From: Paraktedonobacter carboxidivorans
GTDB taxonomy: Bacteria > Chloroflexota > Ktedonobacteria > Ktedonobacterales > Ktedonobacteraceae
Assembly (NCBI GenBank): GCA_041156125.1
Contig: JBEVTI010000016.1
Coordinates: 55,702 to 119,701 of the forward strand
Reading direction: 5' to 3'
DNA: 64,000 nt
A program made the translations under genes and the position numbers. Below the pieces are notes generated by a model. It did not search any database. It saw nothing but the letters and a program-made list of their open reading frames with translations, and was not told the origin of the DNA. Positions 25,492 through 34,861 of the stretch are shown here, piece by piece (position 1 is the first letter of the stretch; each line of letters starts with the position of its first letter).

Positions 25492-26787
25492 ATGCCTATA
25501 GATCAACAGCCTCAAGCAAGTACCGGACTCGCGGCAGGTCGTCAGCCGCGCTCACTTTGGCGGAACCGGGACTACCTCCTGCTGGTTTGCGGGCAGGTAG
25601 TCTCACAGCTTGGCTCACAGTTTTCGCTGCTAGCCTTTCCGCTGCTGGCGCTATTCATCAGCGGTTCGCCCGCACATGCCGGCCTGATCGGTTCAATGCG
25701 CCTGCTGCCCTATTTTATGCTCAGTCTGCCGGCTGGCGCGTTAATCGATCGCTGGGACCGTAAGCGTCTGATGTTCGTTTGCAATGTCGGGCGCGGACTC
25801 TGCCTGCTCAGCATCCCTATAGCCCTCGCGCTGGGCCACCTGACCCTCCTGCAGCTCTATCTGGTCTCACTGCTCGAGGGCACGTTCTTCGTTTTCTTTG
25901 ATCTCGCTGAACTCGCTTCTCTGCCGCATGTTGTAGCTAGAGAGCAGATTATAGCCGCAACCACGCAGAGCGAGATGGCCTATAACCTGTCATTTATGCT
26001 CGGTCCGGCACTGGGCGGGATAATCTACGGTCTGGGCAAATCTCTGCCCTTTCTACTGGATGCCTGCTCTTATCTGATCTCCCTCTGCTCGCTCTTGTTG
26101 ATCAAGACAAAATTTCAGCGCACACGTGAGACCAGACCAGAAAAGCTCTGGATCGAGATGCGCGCTGGCCTGCTCTGGATTTGGCACCAGCCATTGATCC
26201 TCTTTCTCGCCTGTATGGGCACGCTTTTCCATCTCTTCTTTGATGGCATCGCCCTGATCGTGATTGTCCTGGCGCGCCAGACACATGCCGCGCCTTTGCT
26301 GATCGGTCTGGTCCTGGCTATGGATGGCGTGGGCAGCACTCTGGGTTTGCTGCTCTTCTCGCGCTTAAGCAAACGCTTCAGCTTTCACGCGATCTCTAGC
26401 GTCTGCTACTGGATCTGGGCTATGCTCTGGCTTACCATGCTGCTCGCGGGCAATATGCTCACATTGGGCATTATTCTGGCCTTGATTTATTGTGCGATCA
26501 TGATTTTCGATCTCGCGCAATTCAGTTACCGGCGCCTGCTCATCCCGGACGAACTCCAGGGGCGCGTCAACAGCGTTTTTCGCTTAATTGCCTACAGCGG
26601 CGCTCCGCTCGGACTGACGCTGGCTGGCCTGCTACTACAAATTTGGGGACCATCTATGACTATAACAGTCCTTGGCATAGGTGTGATTGGAATGGCTCTG
26701 CTTATTACATTTAATTCCCATCTGCGGCGCGCTCGGCCACTGAGTGAAATCAGCAGGGAAAAATTCGTTGAAATACCGGCAGATTAG
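25492..26787 (+). CDS. MFS transporter (EntS/MFS_3-like)
   Basis: The 431-residue protein has about 11-12 hydrophobic segments and the MFS motif A-like loop LIDRWDRKRLMF between helices 2 and 3. The N-terminal pattern NRDYLLLVCGQVVSQLGSQ and the middle VAREQIIAATTQSEM are typical of the EntS/MFS_3 type of exporter. The substrate is unknown. The gene is inserted between the E2 and E3 genes with only 7 and 20 bases of spacing, so it is co-transcribed with the complex. Confidence 0.88.
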   Translation: MPIDQQPQASTGLAAGRQPRSLWRNRDYLLLVCGQVVSQLGSQFSLLAFPLLALFISGSPAHAGLIGSMRLLPYFMLSLPAGALIDRWDRKRLMFVCNVGRGLCLLSIPIALALGHLTLLQLYLVSLLEGTFFVFFDLAELASLPHVVAREQIIAATTQSEMAYNLSFMLGPALGGIIYGLGKSLPFLLDACSYLISLCSLLLIKTKFQRTRETRPEKLWIEMRAGLLWIWHQPLILFLACMGTLFHLFFDGIALIVIVLARQTHAAPLLIGLVLAMDGVGSTLGLLLFSRLSKRFSFHAISSVCYWIWAMLWLTMLLAGNMLTLGIILALIYCAIMIFDLAQFSYRRLLIPDELQGRVNSVFRLIAYSGAPLGLTLAGLLLQIWGPSMTITVLGIGVIGMALLITFNSHLRRARPLSEISREKFVEIPAD

Positions 26788-26807
26788 TTTACAGGAGGAA
26801 ATGAAAG

Positions 26808-28220
26808 ATGGTTGTTGGAGATGTCACTACTGCGGTTGATGTGCTGGTGCTGGGCGCGGGACCAGGCGGCTATGTCGCTGCTATTCGCGCGGCTCAGCTT
26901 GGGCGCAAGGTTACGCTTGTGGATGCGGGCGCGCCGGGTGGCACTTGCCTGCATGCCGGCTGCATACCTCTCAAGGCGCTCCTCTCGGCCAGCGAGCGCT
27001 ACGCCCAGGCGCGTGGCGACGATCTGGCCGCAATGGGCATTACCAGCGAGCACGTCACGTTTGATTGGAGCAAAATGCAGGCGTGGAAGCAGAGCGTCGT
27101 GCAACGGCTCTCCGAGGGCGTACGTCGCCTGTTACTGGGCAATGGTGTCGAGTATGTTCATGGCACTGGCTGGTTTATTAATGATCAGGAGGTGCGCGTC
27201 GAAGGCGAACATGGCTCGCTGCGCTTTAAATTCGACGCCTGCGTGATCGCCACTGGAGCCGAGTCCACGCCCCTGGCAGAACTGCCTTATAATGGCAGTA
27301 GCATACTCACGCCCGAACAGGCTCTAGCTCTGCCAGAGCTACCCGCTAGCCTGAGTATCTTTGGCGACAATTATATTGCCCTCGAACTGGCCACGCTTTT
27401 CGCCAGGTTGATGCAGCCACATGCTTCTGGCGAACACGCAACGCCGCACGGCTCCAGCGCTGGCACAACAAACACACAGGTCAGGCTTTACACGCCCGGA
27501 GCACAACTGCTGCCCGACGTTGATCCTGCTGCCCTACGCCTGCTCCAGGCCGCTATGCGTAAACAGGGTATCGCCATCAGCACGCAGGCTGTAGCAACGG
27601 AGATCCAGGAGCGCCCGCTGATCATCGCGCAAGGCGGCAGACCGCGCGTCTCAGGATTGCGTCTCGATGCGGCAGGTGTGCAGTTGCATCCCGCTGGCGG
27701 CATTGGCGTAGACAGGCAGCAACGCAGCAGCCAGCCGCGTATCTTCGCCGTTGGCGACTGCGCCAGTGGCAGTGCTGGCCTGGCCAGTTGGGCCAGCAAA
27801 CAGGGCAAAGTCGCCGCGGAAGTCATCGCGGGCCAGCGCGTGCAGTTTGCGCCCCTGGTCACGCCGCTGGTCGTACACACCACTCCTGAAATCGCCATCA
27901 TACGTACTTCAACAGACCTTGAGCAGACGACCAGCGGACGCTTCCCACTGGCTGCCAATGGACGCGCACTCACCCTTGGTACAGATAATGGCATAGCTTT
28001 GCTTAACGCCGCTTCTGATGGCACCCTGATCGATGCCACCGTGGTAGGCCCGCGTGCTGGCGACATCAGCAGCCTGCTCGCCCTCGCCCTCGAAATGGCT
28101 GCCACGCTGACCGACCTCAGTGAGATCCTTTACGCTCATCCCGGCCTGAGCGAGATAATCCTGGAGGCCTCAGAGCAGGCCCAGGGAAAAGCAATTCATA
28201 CTCTAAATAAAACGCAGTAG
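26808..28220 (+). CDS. lpdA: Dihydrolipoyl dehydrogenase-like E3 with degenerate NAD-binding motif
   Basis: E3 reoxidises dihydrolipoamide and passes electrons through FAD to NAD. The 470-residue protein keeps the FAD motif LVLGAGPGGYVAA, the redox disulfide (GGTCLHAGCIPLKAL), the second FAD motif IFAVGDCASG and the C-terminal HPGLSE dyad. The NAD-binding site is unusual: the usual GGGYIGLE reads GDNYIALE, and the ribose-binding acidic residue after the second strand seems replaced (VRLYTPGAQLLP). A Gly/Ser/His/Thr-rich insertion (about residues 205-222) precedes that strand. It is preceded by GGAGG. It may still work with altered cofactor binding, or a second E3 elsewhere may do the job. Confidence 0.88.
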   Translation: MVVGDVTTAVDVLVLGAGPGGYVAAIRAAQLGRKVTLVDAGAPGGTCLHAGCIPLKALLSASERYAQARGDDLAAMGITSEHVTFDWSKMQAWKQSVVQRLSEGVRRLLLGNGVEYVHGTGWFINDQEVRVEGEHGSLRFKFDACVIATGAESTPLAELPYNGSSILTPEQALALPELPASLSIFGDNYIALELATLFARLMQPHASGEHATPHGSSAGTTNTQVRLYTPGAQLLPDVDPAALRLLQAAMRKQGIAISTQAVATEIQERPLIIAQGGRPRVSGLRLDAAGVQLHPAGGIGVDRQQRSSQPRIFAVGDCASGSAGLASWASKQGKVAAEVIAGQRVQFAPLVTPLVVHTTPEIAIIRTSTDLEQTTSGRFPLAANGRALTLGTDNGIALLNAASDGTLIDATVVGPRAGDISSLLALALEMAATLTDLSEILYAHPGLSEIILEASEQAQGKAIHTLNKTQ

Positions 28221-28271
28221 GATGTATAAGCAGGCACCAGAGAGCAGGATCTTGCCGAACACTGAGAGAAG

Positions 28272-28307
28272 CTCTGGCGCAGCCTTTTGTCTAAAGCTGC
28301 GCCAGAG
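28272..28307. terminator. Perfect 12-bp hairpin between convergent genes
   Basis: CTCTGGCGCAGC (28272-28283) is complementary to 28296-28307 with a 12-base loop. One arm covers the last codons of the TIR gene (stop 28291-28293, minus strand). It serves the convergent E3 and TIR genes. Confidence 0.65.
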
Positions 28308-30804
28308 AGAGCAAAAAATTATCGATATGCTTCAGTAATCTGTGGGCGGTAGTCTTATATGTTAGTGCTTCCCTGGCGTAGGAAGCCAGGTAACGGGCCT
28401 TTTCCCAATCACCTCTGGCTTTAGCCACTTGAGCCAGACCAAAGTTTGTGTAGACCGTGCCAACAGTCGTGGTGACTGGCGCGTGCTCAAGTATTGCTTT
28501 AAACGAGCTTTCTGCCTGTGCATTATCGCCTATAGCAAGGTAGGTCAAACCAAAACGATAATTTAATTCTCTGGCTTCCATATCCCCTACTTCACCCTGT
28601 TGCAGAAAGGCATGGCGAGCCTTTGTGTAGAACTCCAATGCTTGCGCATACTGCTCTTGCTTCCTGGCGATATCGCCAGCCATTTTGTTAACCCGGATCA
28701 AGTAAGTGGAACTCTGGACAAGGGCCAGGCTTTTATTGATAAATTCTAACGCTCGCGGAAGATTGTCCCGCTCAAGTTGTATCCGTGCCAGGTAGGTATT
28801 AGCGAGAGCCATAAGGTCAGAGGCACGCGAGTTTCGTGGGGTGATGCTTTGAGCCGGGAGCAAACCCAGAGCAATGGCTTGTTCAGCCTCTTCCAGACGA
28901 TCCTCCTGAATAAATGTCCAGCTAAGACCATCAATATAAAACAGGGCTGCATATTCGTCCATGCCCGCCTTGTGGGCTACCTCCGCCACTTTTCGAGTAT
29001 TGTTAATCCGCTCCTGAAAGAACATACGCCTATCCATGTAATGAGTCAGGAGCATCATAAGATCAACGAACTTCTGAGTCTGTGCCGCTTGCTCCGCCCA
29101 CGCCAATACATTGCTCAAGTTAGGCCACTCTTGATCCACGGGAGCGAGATCGTATGTCTTCAGTGCGTTCAGGTAATGCTCTATGGATATGTCTCGCTCA
29201 AGAGAGTCCGCGACGAAGCGCAAGTAATAATCACTCCAATGTTCTCTGGCGTGTTCGGCGAAAGCGGCTCTCTGCCGCAACTGCTTCGTCGCGAAAGCAC
29301 GCGTAAGTGGATGGATACCATAGCGAGAACTGGCTGTAGCCTCTCCCTCTTTGACCTCCAAAAGCATGAACTCGACCAGCTCTTCCAGCGCCATACACAG
29401 CTCATCCGCGGTCAATTCTGCTGTAGCGCCCAAAGCTTCTTTACTCATAGAGTCAGCAAAGAATGTTGCGACCATTAAAAGACATTTACCATGATCCGTC
29501 ATGATCTGCCAGGACCACATGAATACCTCATCTAACGTATTGTTTACACCGGGACCAGCGGCGCGGAAGATTTCTATAACCTCTTTCAGGCCTTTGCCTC
29601 GTTTGATCAATCCCGATGCTATCTCGATAGCTTTAGGATTGCCCTTCGTGACATCCACCAGAGGCTGCAGTAGATCTTGCCGAGCAGCTTTCAGCGAATT
29701 TAGTCCAAGACGCTGAGCATGTTTCTTGATTAGCTGTAACGCAGTCGTATCATCCAGGTCTTTCAAGTCGGTATTCCAGGTGGTCCAGAAGCGGTTAAAT
29801 CTGCTGGTAATCAGCACTTTGCTGGGATTGGGGACGCGCTCTAACCAGAACTCCAGCGCTGCATCTTTAATAGTCTCGAAGTTGTCAATAATCAGAAGCG
29901 TCTGATTGGTCCGCAAAAGCTCATCTACTTCGCGCTTCTTCTGCTCTAATTGCTCCATAGGTAACGTAATAAGTGAGAAGTCGCCGAGGACACGGGCAAT
30001 TGTATCGAGAACGTCATTCAACCACAGTTGTTGTTCGAGGCGATCTTTAGCTGAAACCCAGACAGCATACTTGAATGGTGGATTTACAGGCCCACCACCT
30101 TCCGTCAGGCAGAGATGCGCTATCTCGATAGCCAGTCTGGTTTTGCCCATGCCACCCATACCAACAATAGAAATGAGTGGCCAGGGTTCAGCCAGACCCT
30201 CCAGGACGCGCTCTACATCCCGATCTCGCCCTAAAAAAACACCATATTGAGAAGGCAGATTATGCCTCGCCCCTGGCAATTTGGCCGGGACGACTGGAAG
30301 GATAATACTGTGCTGATATTGTTCTTGCGCGACCTCTTGCGAAATCTGTAGCTGTTTGACAACACCACGCAGATTTCTGGCGATATCTGCGTACGCCTCT
30401 TCAGGATCTGCCCATTTAGTCACAGGCAACCCGCCGGTCGGTAAGACCTGCAAAGAGCTAAAAGGGGCATCTTTCCAATCGACAGGGCGCAGAATGATAG
30501 GAATCACGCGTGCTATTCCTGTTGTATGCCTCTGTAGAGCTTCCTTCATTTCTTTCTCGTAACAATAATCTGAAGCCAGAAAAGCAGCGCTAACTAAAAG
30601 CAAAATAATATCCGCGGCCTTCAGGTGCTCGTCAATCTCAGGTTGCCGTTCCATACCCGCGCTAATTTTTCCATCATACCAGATCTCAATGAGTCTATGA
30701 CGTTTTAAAACGCTTAAATGCTCATCTATTTTATCGCGTAGTGCTTTATCCTCATAGGCATAGCAATAGAAAAGTTTTAGAGGACCTCTAGTTGATTCTG
30801 CCAT
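28291..30804 (-). CDS. TIR-NB-ARC-TPR STAND protein (NLR-like, putative defence)
   Basis: The 837-residue protein has an N-terminal TIR domain (about residues 8-140) with the strand motif LKLFYCYAYEDK and a candidate NADase glutamate in SDYCYEKEM. It is followed by an NB-ARC NTPase: Walker A GMGGMGKTRLA at about 213-223, Walker B LLIIDNFE, the sensor-like KVLITSRFNRF and GNPKAIEIA. The rest (about 520-837) is helical TPR-like repeats. Bacterial TIR-STAND proteins of this design are linked to anti-phage abortive defence through NAD depletion, but signalling roles are also possible. ATG 30804 is used; GTG at 30816 is an alternative. It stands alone, with no obvious second effector gene. Confidence 0.85.
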   Translation of the reverse strand: MAESTRGPLKLFYCYAYEDKALRDKIDEHLSVLKRHRLIEIWYDGKISAGMERQPEIDEHLKAADIILLLVSAAFLASDYCYEKEMKEALQRHTTGIARVIPIILRPVDWKDAPFSSLQVLPTGGLPVTKWADPEEAYADIARNLRGVVKQLQISQEVAQEQYQHSIILPVVPAKLPGARHNLPSQYGVFLGRDRDVERVLEGLAEPWPLISIVGMGGMGKTRLAIEIAHLCLTEGGGPVNPPFKYAVWVSAKDRLEQQLWLNDVLDTIARVLGDFSLITLPMEQLEQKKREVDELLRTNQTLLIIDNFETIKDAALEFWLERVPNPSKVLITSRFNRFWTTWNTDLKDLDDTTALQLIKKHAQRLGLNSLKAARQDLLQPLVDVTKGNPKAIEIASGLIKRGKGLKEVIEIFRAAGPGVNNTLDEVFMWSWQIMTDHGKCLLMVATFFADSMSKEALGATAELTADELCMALEELVEFMLLEVKEGEATASSRYGIHPLTRAFATKQLRQRAAFAEHAREHWSDYYLRFVADSLERDISIEHYLNALKTYDLAPVDQEWPNLSNVLAWAEQAAQTQKFVDLMMLLTHYMDRRMFFQERINNTRKVAEVAHKAGMDEYAALFYIDGLSWTFIQEDRLEEAEQAIALGLLPAQSITPRNSRASDLMALANTYLARIQLERDNLPRALEFINKSLALVQSSTYLIRVNKMAGDIARKQEQYAQALEFYTKARHAFLQQGEVGDMEARELNYRFGLTYLAIGDNAQAESSFKAILEHAPVTTTVGTVYTNFGLAQVAKARGDWEKARYLASYAREALTYKTTAHRLLKHIDNFLLSLAQL

Positions 30805-30816
30805 TTCCTGATACAC

Positions 30817-31163
30817 CTCGTTTATGAAGGTTTAAATAGATTTATTCATTATAACATGAACGTGATAGAGGATTATTTTCTTAGCTGATCCCAAAACTAT
30901 AGAAACACTTATAGATTATCTGCGCCTTTTGCTGTGGGGCAAAACTCCCGTGTAGGCATGCCGCCAGCCTTTTGCGCAGAAACTCAGCCACATACCAAAC
31001 GATGCGGCGGTTTTGCCGCCAGGTGCGTACGGTTTTAGCAGCCCTGGACTATAGAGGAAGTTCTAGACAGGCATGATATCCTGAAATCATTGATTGCTTG
31101 CTGGCGCACCTCTGTGCCGATTGCGGGCAGAACATGCGCGTTCTCGTTTCAGGAATACAACTT
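30817..31163. other. Divergent intergenic region, TIR gene / Rieske gene
   Basis: On the minus strand an extended -10 (TGTTATAAT, TATAAT at 30848-30853) fits the TIR gene, giving a short leader. Two small hairpins are visible: TTTTGC/GCAAAA near 30928-30945 and GGCGG/CCGCC at 31006-31020. No gene is supported. Confidence 0.4.
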
Positions 31164-32276
31164 ATGTCTACTCTTTTTCCTCCCTACCAGCAGAATCAGT
31201 CAATGCTGCTGGAAACGCTTGAGCAAGGCTATACGTTGCCCGCGGACTGGTATACTGAGCCCCTGATTTTCGCGCAGGAAAAATCCCGTATCTTTCGGCG
31301 CGCGTGGCAATATGTCGGGCTGGTTGAGCAGGTAAAGCAGGAAGGCGATTTCTTTACCTGCACTATAGGAAATGTGCCAATCGTAGTCACACGTGATGAG
31401 GCAGGAGAATTGCGGGCCTTCGTCAATGTCTGCCGTCATCGCGGTTCCGAGCTAGTTTTGCAGGCATGTGGCAACCACAAAACCCTGCAATGTCACTATC
31501 ATGCCTGGACATATAACCTGGACGGCACGCTACGTACAGCGCCAGGTATGAAGGACGAAGAGGGCTTCGACAAGACGCAGTTTTCTTTGCATACTATGCA
31601 AATTGAAACCTGGGGTCCATTTATCTTCGCCACCCTTGATAAAAATGCCGCGCCGCTAACCAGTCTGCTGGACAAATTGCCTGATTTACTGCTGGCAACT
31701 GGCGTTAACCTGCATAGTCTCAAGCGCCGCGTGCGCCAGACCTATGAGATACAGGCTAACTGGAAGATAGTTGTTGACAACTATCTAGAATGCTACCATT
31801 GCCCGGTCGCGCACCCCGGCTTTAGCGCGTTAATCGACATCAATAGCTATACAGTTAGCGAATACGAGTATTTTTCCACTCAGGGTGGACCACAAAAAGC
31901 GCACGCTGATCCCGCCAGGGTCCCAAAATTTAACAAAAGTGGCGTCGTTACTGATGGCTTTTTCGCCTACCTCTGGCCCAATTTCACCCTCAATCTCTAT
32001 CCCGGCCCGGGCAGCCTCTCGCTCAACCTTTTCCTGCCGCTGAGTGTAGACAAAACGCTGGCCATCTTCGACTATCTATTCGATGACGCGGTTACTCAGA
32101 CCGACCAGGAGCAATTTGATCTGTTTATCGACCAGGTCCAGCGCGAGGATATCGTGCTCTGTGAGTCGGTACAGCGCGGCCTGGCCTCTGGCTTCTTCCA
32201 GCAGGGCCGGCTGATGCTCCAGCGCGAAAACGGCCTGCGCCATTTTCAAAAGCTAGTTCATCGCGCACTGGCCTGA
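31164..32276 (+). CDS. Rieske-type aromatic-ring-hydroxylating oxygenase, large subunit
   Basis: The 370-residue protein has the Rieske [2Fe-2S] ligands CRHRGSEL and CHYHAWTY and the mononuclear-iron site DNYLECYHCPVAHPGF. Its length and the ECYHCPVAHP motif suit the alpha subunits that include carnitine or glycine-betaine monooxygenases as well as aromatic dioxygenases. No reductase, ferredoxin or beta subunit is adjacent, so the substrate is unknown. ATG 31164 follows AGGAA; the frame opens at 31098. The stop is 2 bases before a perfect 61-bp palindrome. Confidence 0.88.
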   Translation: MSTLFPPYQQNQSMLLETLEQGYTLPADWYTEPLIFAQEKSRIFRRAWQYVGLVEQVKQEGDFFTCTIGNVPIVVTRDEAGELRAFVNVCRHRGSELVLQACGNHKTLQCHYHAWTYNLDGTLRTAPGMKDEEGFDKTQFSLHTMQIETWGPFIFATLDKNAAPLTSLLDKLPDLLLATGVNLHSLKRRVRQTYEIQANWKIVVDNYLECYHCPVAHPGFSALIDINSYTVSEYEYFSTQGGPQKAHADPARVPKFNKSGVVTDGFFAYLWPNFTLNLYPGPGSLSLNLFLPLSVDKTLAIFDYLFDDAVTQTDQEQFDLFIDQVQREDIVLCESVQRGLASGFFQQGRLMLQRENGLRHFQKLVHRALA

Positions 32277-32278
32277 TA

Positions 32279-32339
32279 AACAAATGGAGAGAGGGATTGT
32301 CAAAAGCGCCGCTTTTGACAATCCCTCTCTCCATTTGTT
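32279..32339. terminator. Perfect 30-bp hairpin with 1-base centre
   Basis: Arms 32279-32308 and 32310-32339 are fully complementary around a single C. It begins 2 bases after the Rieske stop codon. In RNA the inner three pairs would open to form a loop. Confidence 0.75.
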
Positions 32340-32433
32340 AAAGAAAGCAACCTCAAGCCCCTGACGGCGTATATGTTCTAATGCTTTTATAAATCCTTAT
32401 ACAGTATTTTGCTAGAATCAAGGAAAGATAGGT

Positions 32434-33615
32434 ATGCAAAACCACGAACAGAGCTATGAAATATATGAACAGGCATCAGTAAGCGAGCATAGCAGCAACA
32501 CTGATCCACGCGAGCAAGGTCAAGAGCAGATCAGCGAGGGATGGCCGCCCTATAGTCAGGGCTACGGTCATTCTGAGCGCAATGATATCTGGAGTGAGGG
32601 TGAGAAACTGCGCGTGGAACCCGCGAGAAAGAATAAGCAAAGCGTCTCCTGGTTCTTGGGACTGATCATCCTGCTCTGCGCGCTTTTCATCGCTGGGAGT
32701 ATTCTTGGCCTCATTCTTATCTGGCTGAGCTGGCTGGTGTTGACAGTGCTGGTAACGATAGGGATTTTTGCCTTCATTTTAAACTGGCGCATTGTTAGCA
32801 TTCCCATGCCAGAGCGACGTTTCCAGATCAGTGAGCACGCGCGTCTGGTGATCAATAATGGCCTTGGCAGGGTCGCGATTCGCAGGGGCGAGCCTGACGC
32901 AATCACGGTGAACGTGACCAAACGAGCCAGCGGCTTTGGTATCAATCCTGAAAAGATGCAGGTACTTTATAATCAGCGCGCCTCCACTCTGGGTATCAGC
33001 ACTAAAGTTCGCTGGAACATCTTCCAGTTTGGTCTTAGATGCATAGATTTTGAGATTACCGTGCCTGAGAACTGCAATGTGCAGATAGACAATGCCTCCG
33101 GGAATGTTTTGCTGCAAGGCACCAGTGGAGACATCCGTCTGCGCACCGGTAGCGGGCGCATTGAAGCTCATAAACTGCAAGGACAGATCCTGCTCAAGAC
33201 TGGTAGCGGCAGAATCACTGGCAGCGACCTGCAAGGTCAGATAGATATAGTCACAGGCAGCGGGAGCATCGAGAGTTCTGGTCTGCGGGGACAAGTCGCC
33301 TTGACGACGGGCAGTGGTCGCATCATCATGCAAAACGGCCACCTGGCTGGCTCCTCGCGCGTCAGTACAGGCAGTGGCAGGATTGCCTTTGACGGCACGC
33401 TAGATCCTCAAGGCGACACATTGCTCAAGACCGGTAGCGGCAGCATCACGCTGCGTTTACCAGACGATGCAGCCTTCAGCCTGGATGCCAGAACCGGCAG
33501 CGGCGGCGTAGTCAATGAATTCGGCGGGAACCCAGTTGGCAGTGAACCCCGCACACAGCTTACACTCAGAACAGGTAGTGGTCGCATTCGCATCTCCAGA
33601 AGCAACCTCTATTAA
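32434..33615 (+). CDS. Membrane protein with DUF4097-like beta-helix repeats
   Basis: The 393-residue protein has a hydrophilic N-terminus (1-70), two transmembrane helices (about 72-93 and 95-118) and a repetitive C-terminal half. In the repeats TGSGRI or TGSGSI recurs about every 20 residues (RLRTGSGRIEA, LLKTGSGRITG, IVTGSGSIES, LTTGSGRIIM and more), as in DUF4097-type putative adhesin beta-helices. AAGGAAAG lies upstream. The usual DUF4097 partners (PadR regulator, toast_rack) are not nearby. Function unknown; a surface or periplasmic-side scaffold is plausible. Confidence 0.8.
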   Translation: MQNHEQSYEIYEQASVSEHSSNTDPREQGQEQISEGWPPYSQGYGHSERNDIWSEGEKLRVEPARKNKQSVSWFLGLIILLCALFIAGSILGLILIWLSWLVLTVLVTIGIFAFILNWRIVSIPMPERRFQISEHARLVINNGLGRVAIRRGEPDAITVNVTKRASGFGINPEKMQVLYNQRASTLGISTKVRWNIFQFGLRCIDFEITVPENCNVQIDNASGNVLLQGTSGDIRLRTGSGRIEAHKLQGQILLKTGSGRITGSDLQGQIDIVTGSGSIESSGLRGQVALTTGSGRIIMQNGHLAGSSRVSTGSGRIAFDGTLDPQGDTLLKTGSGSITLRLPDDAAFSLDARTGSGGVVNEFGGNPVGSEPRTQLTLRTGSGRIRISRSNLY

Positions 33616-33670
33616 GCAAGCATTCTATGCGGCCTTCTCTGGTGACCTGAATCATCAGCAGGAGAGTTTT

Positions 33671-34591
33671 CTATGAGGCAGCTTTTTGCGTTTCGTCCAT
33701 CGAGCGCAATTCACGGCGCAGGAGGTCGCGGAAAGCCTGGGCGGCGGGCGAAAATTGTTTATCCTCGCGCCAGACCATGCTGAGTCGGGGGCGCATTTCC
33801 AGATCAGTGACGGGGATGTGTAGTAGTTCGCCGCGCTCCAGTTCGCGCCGCACGCTCATGGCCGAAATGATAGTCGCGCCTACGCCTTTGAGGGCCATCT
33901 GTTTGATCACCTCGCTGTCAGGCACAGTCAGCAACGAACTTACCGAGTAGCCCTGGTGGGAAAAAGCGTGCTCGATGGACTCGCGAATGCCGCTATCCGG
34001 CTCCCGCAAGATCAGCACGCCATCGCGCAGATCTTCAGCTTTGAGCGCCGGCAGTTCACTCCAGGGATGGCTCGGCGCAACGACCAGAATCAACTCATCG
34101 TAAGCGACAGTTTCGTATTCCATGCCTAATGGCAATTCTGAGGGGTCAACCTCGACCAGGCCAAAATCCAGGCGCCATTCTAGCGTTTCGTCAATGATGT
34201 CACGCGACTTGAGAATTTCCAGGTTGATCTTCACGCAGGGATAACGCGCCCGAAAACGCGCGACAATGGTGGGGAGAAGATAAATGCCTGTAATCGCGTT
34301 AGCTGCCAGCGTAACTTCGCCGGTCTCAATATCGCTCAAGGCCGCCAGCGCCTCTTCCATTTCACGTTCCAGAGAGAACATGCGCCGGGCATAGGTTCTA
34401 AGCACCTGGCCCGCGTATGTCAGGGCGATACGCCTGCCCTGGCGCTCTACTAGCTTCTGCCCAACTTCTTGCTCCAGGCTTTGTACAATCTTTGTGACCG
34501 CAGGCTGACTTAGATACAGCTCTTCCGAAGCACGCGTAATATGCTCATATTCCGCGACCGTCATAAATACACGCAAATGATATAAGTTCAC
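33671..34591 (-). CDS. LysR-family transcriptional regulator (CysB/CbbR type)
   Basis: The 306-residue regulator has an N-terminal winged helix-turn-helix (NLYHLRVFMTVAEYEHITRA, then SQPAVTKIVQSLEQEVGQ) and a periplasmic-binding-fold effector domain. GTG 34591 is preferred because GGGAGGAAGAAG lies just upstream; a longer frame from 34627 has no site. It is divergent from the sulfurtransferase gene and close to a sulfonate/nitrate-type transporter, so it may regulate sulfur assimilation. This role is inferred from context only. Confidence 0.9.
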   Translation of the reverse strand: MNLYHLRVFMTVAEYEHITRASEELYLSQPAVTKIVQSLEQEVGQKLVERQGRRIALTYAGQVLRTYARRMFSLEREMEEALAALSDIETGEVTLAANAITGIYLLPTIVARFRARYPCVKINLEILKSRDIIDETLEWRLDFGLVEVDPSELPLGMEYETVAYDELILVVAPSHPWSELPALKAEDLRDGVLILREPDSGIRESIEHAFSHQGYSVSSLLTVPDSEVIKQMALKGVGATIISAMSVRRELERGELLHIPVTDLEMRPRLSMVWREDKQFSPAAQAFRDLLRRELRSMDETQKAAS

Positions 34592-34743
34592 GCGATCTTC
34601 TTCCTCCCAGGGGGAATAGCTCCACAAAATTAGCCTGGCCCCATTATATAACCGCTCATCGAATGAAACAATAACACAAATGAATTAATTCCAGAGGATC
34701 AATATCGTTTTTAATCTCAGCAACAAAATGACATGTTCTGAGC

Positions 34744-34772
34744 TTGTAGCCACCTCAAGCTTATGGTATTGT
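34744..34772 (+). promoter_or_regulatory. Putative promoter of the sulfurtransferase gene
   Basis: TTGTAG (34744-34749), a 17-base spacer and TATTGT (34767-34772), between the divergent LysR gene and the sulfurtransferase. It may carry the LysR operator. Confidence 0.4.
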
Positions 34773-34861
34773 GTTTTTAAGTCGGGGCGATAGCAGTGAA
34801 GCATCACCCTATTTCACAATCACATACTTTCTAAAGAGAAACGCAAAGAGAGGTTTATTCC

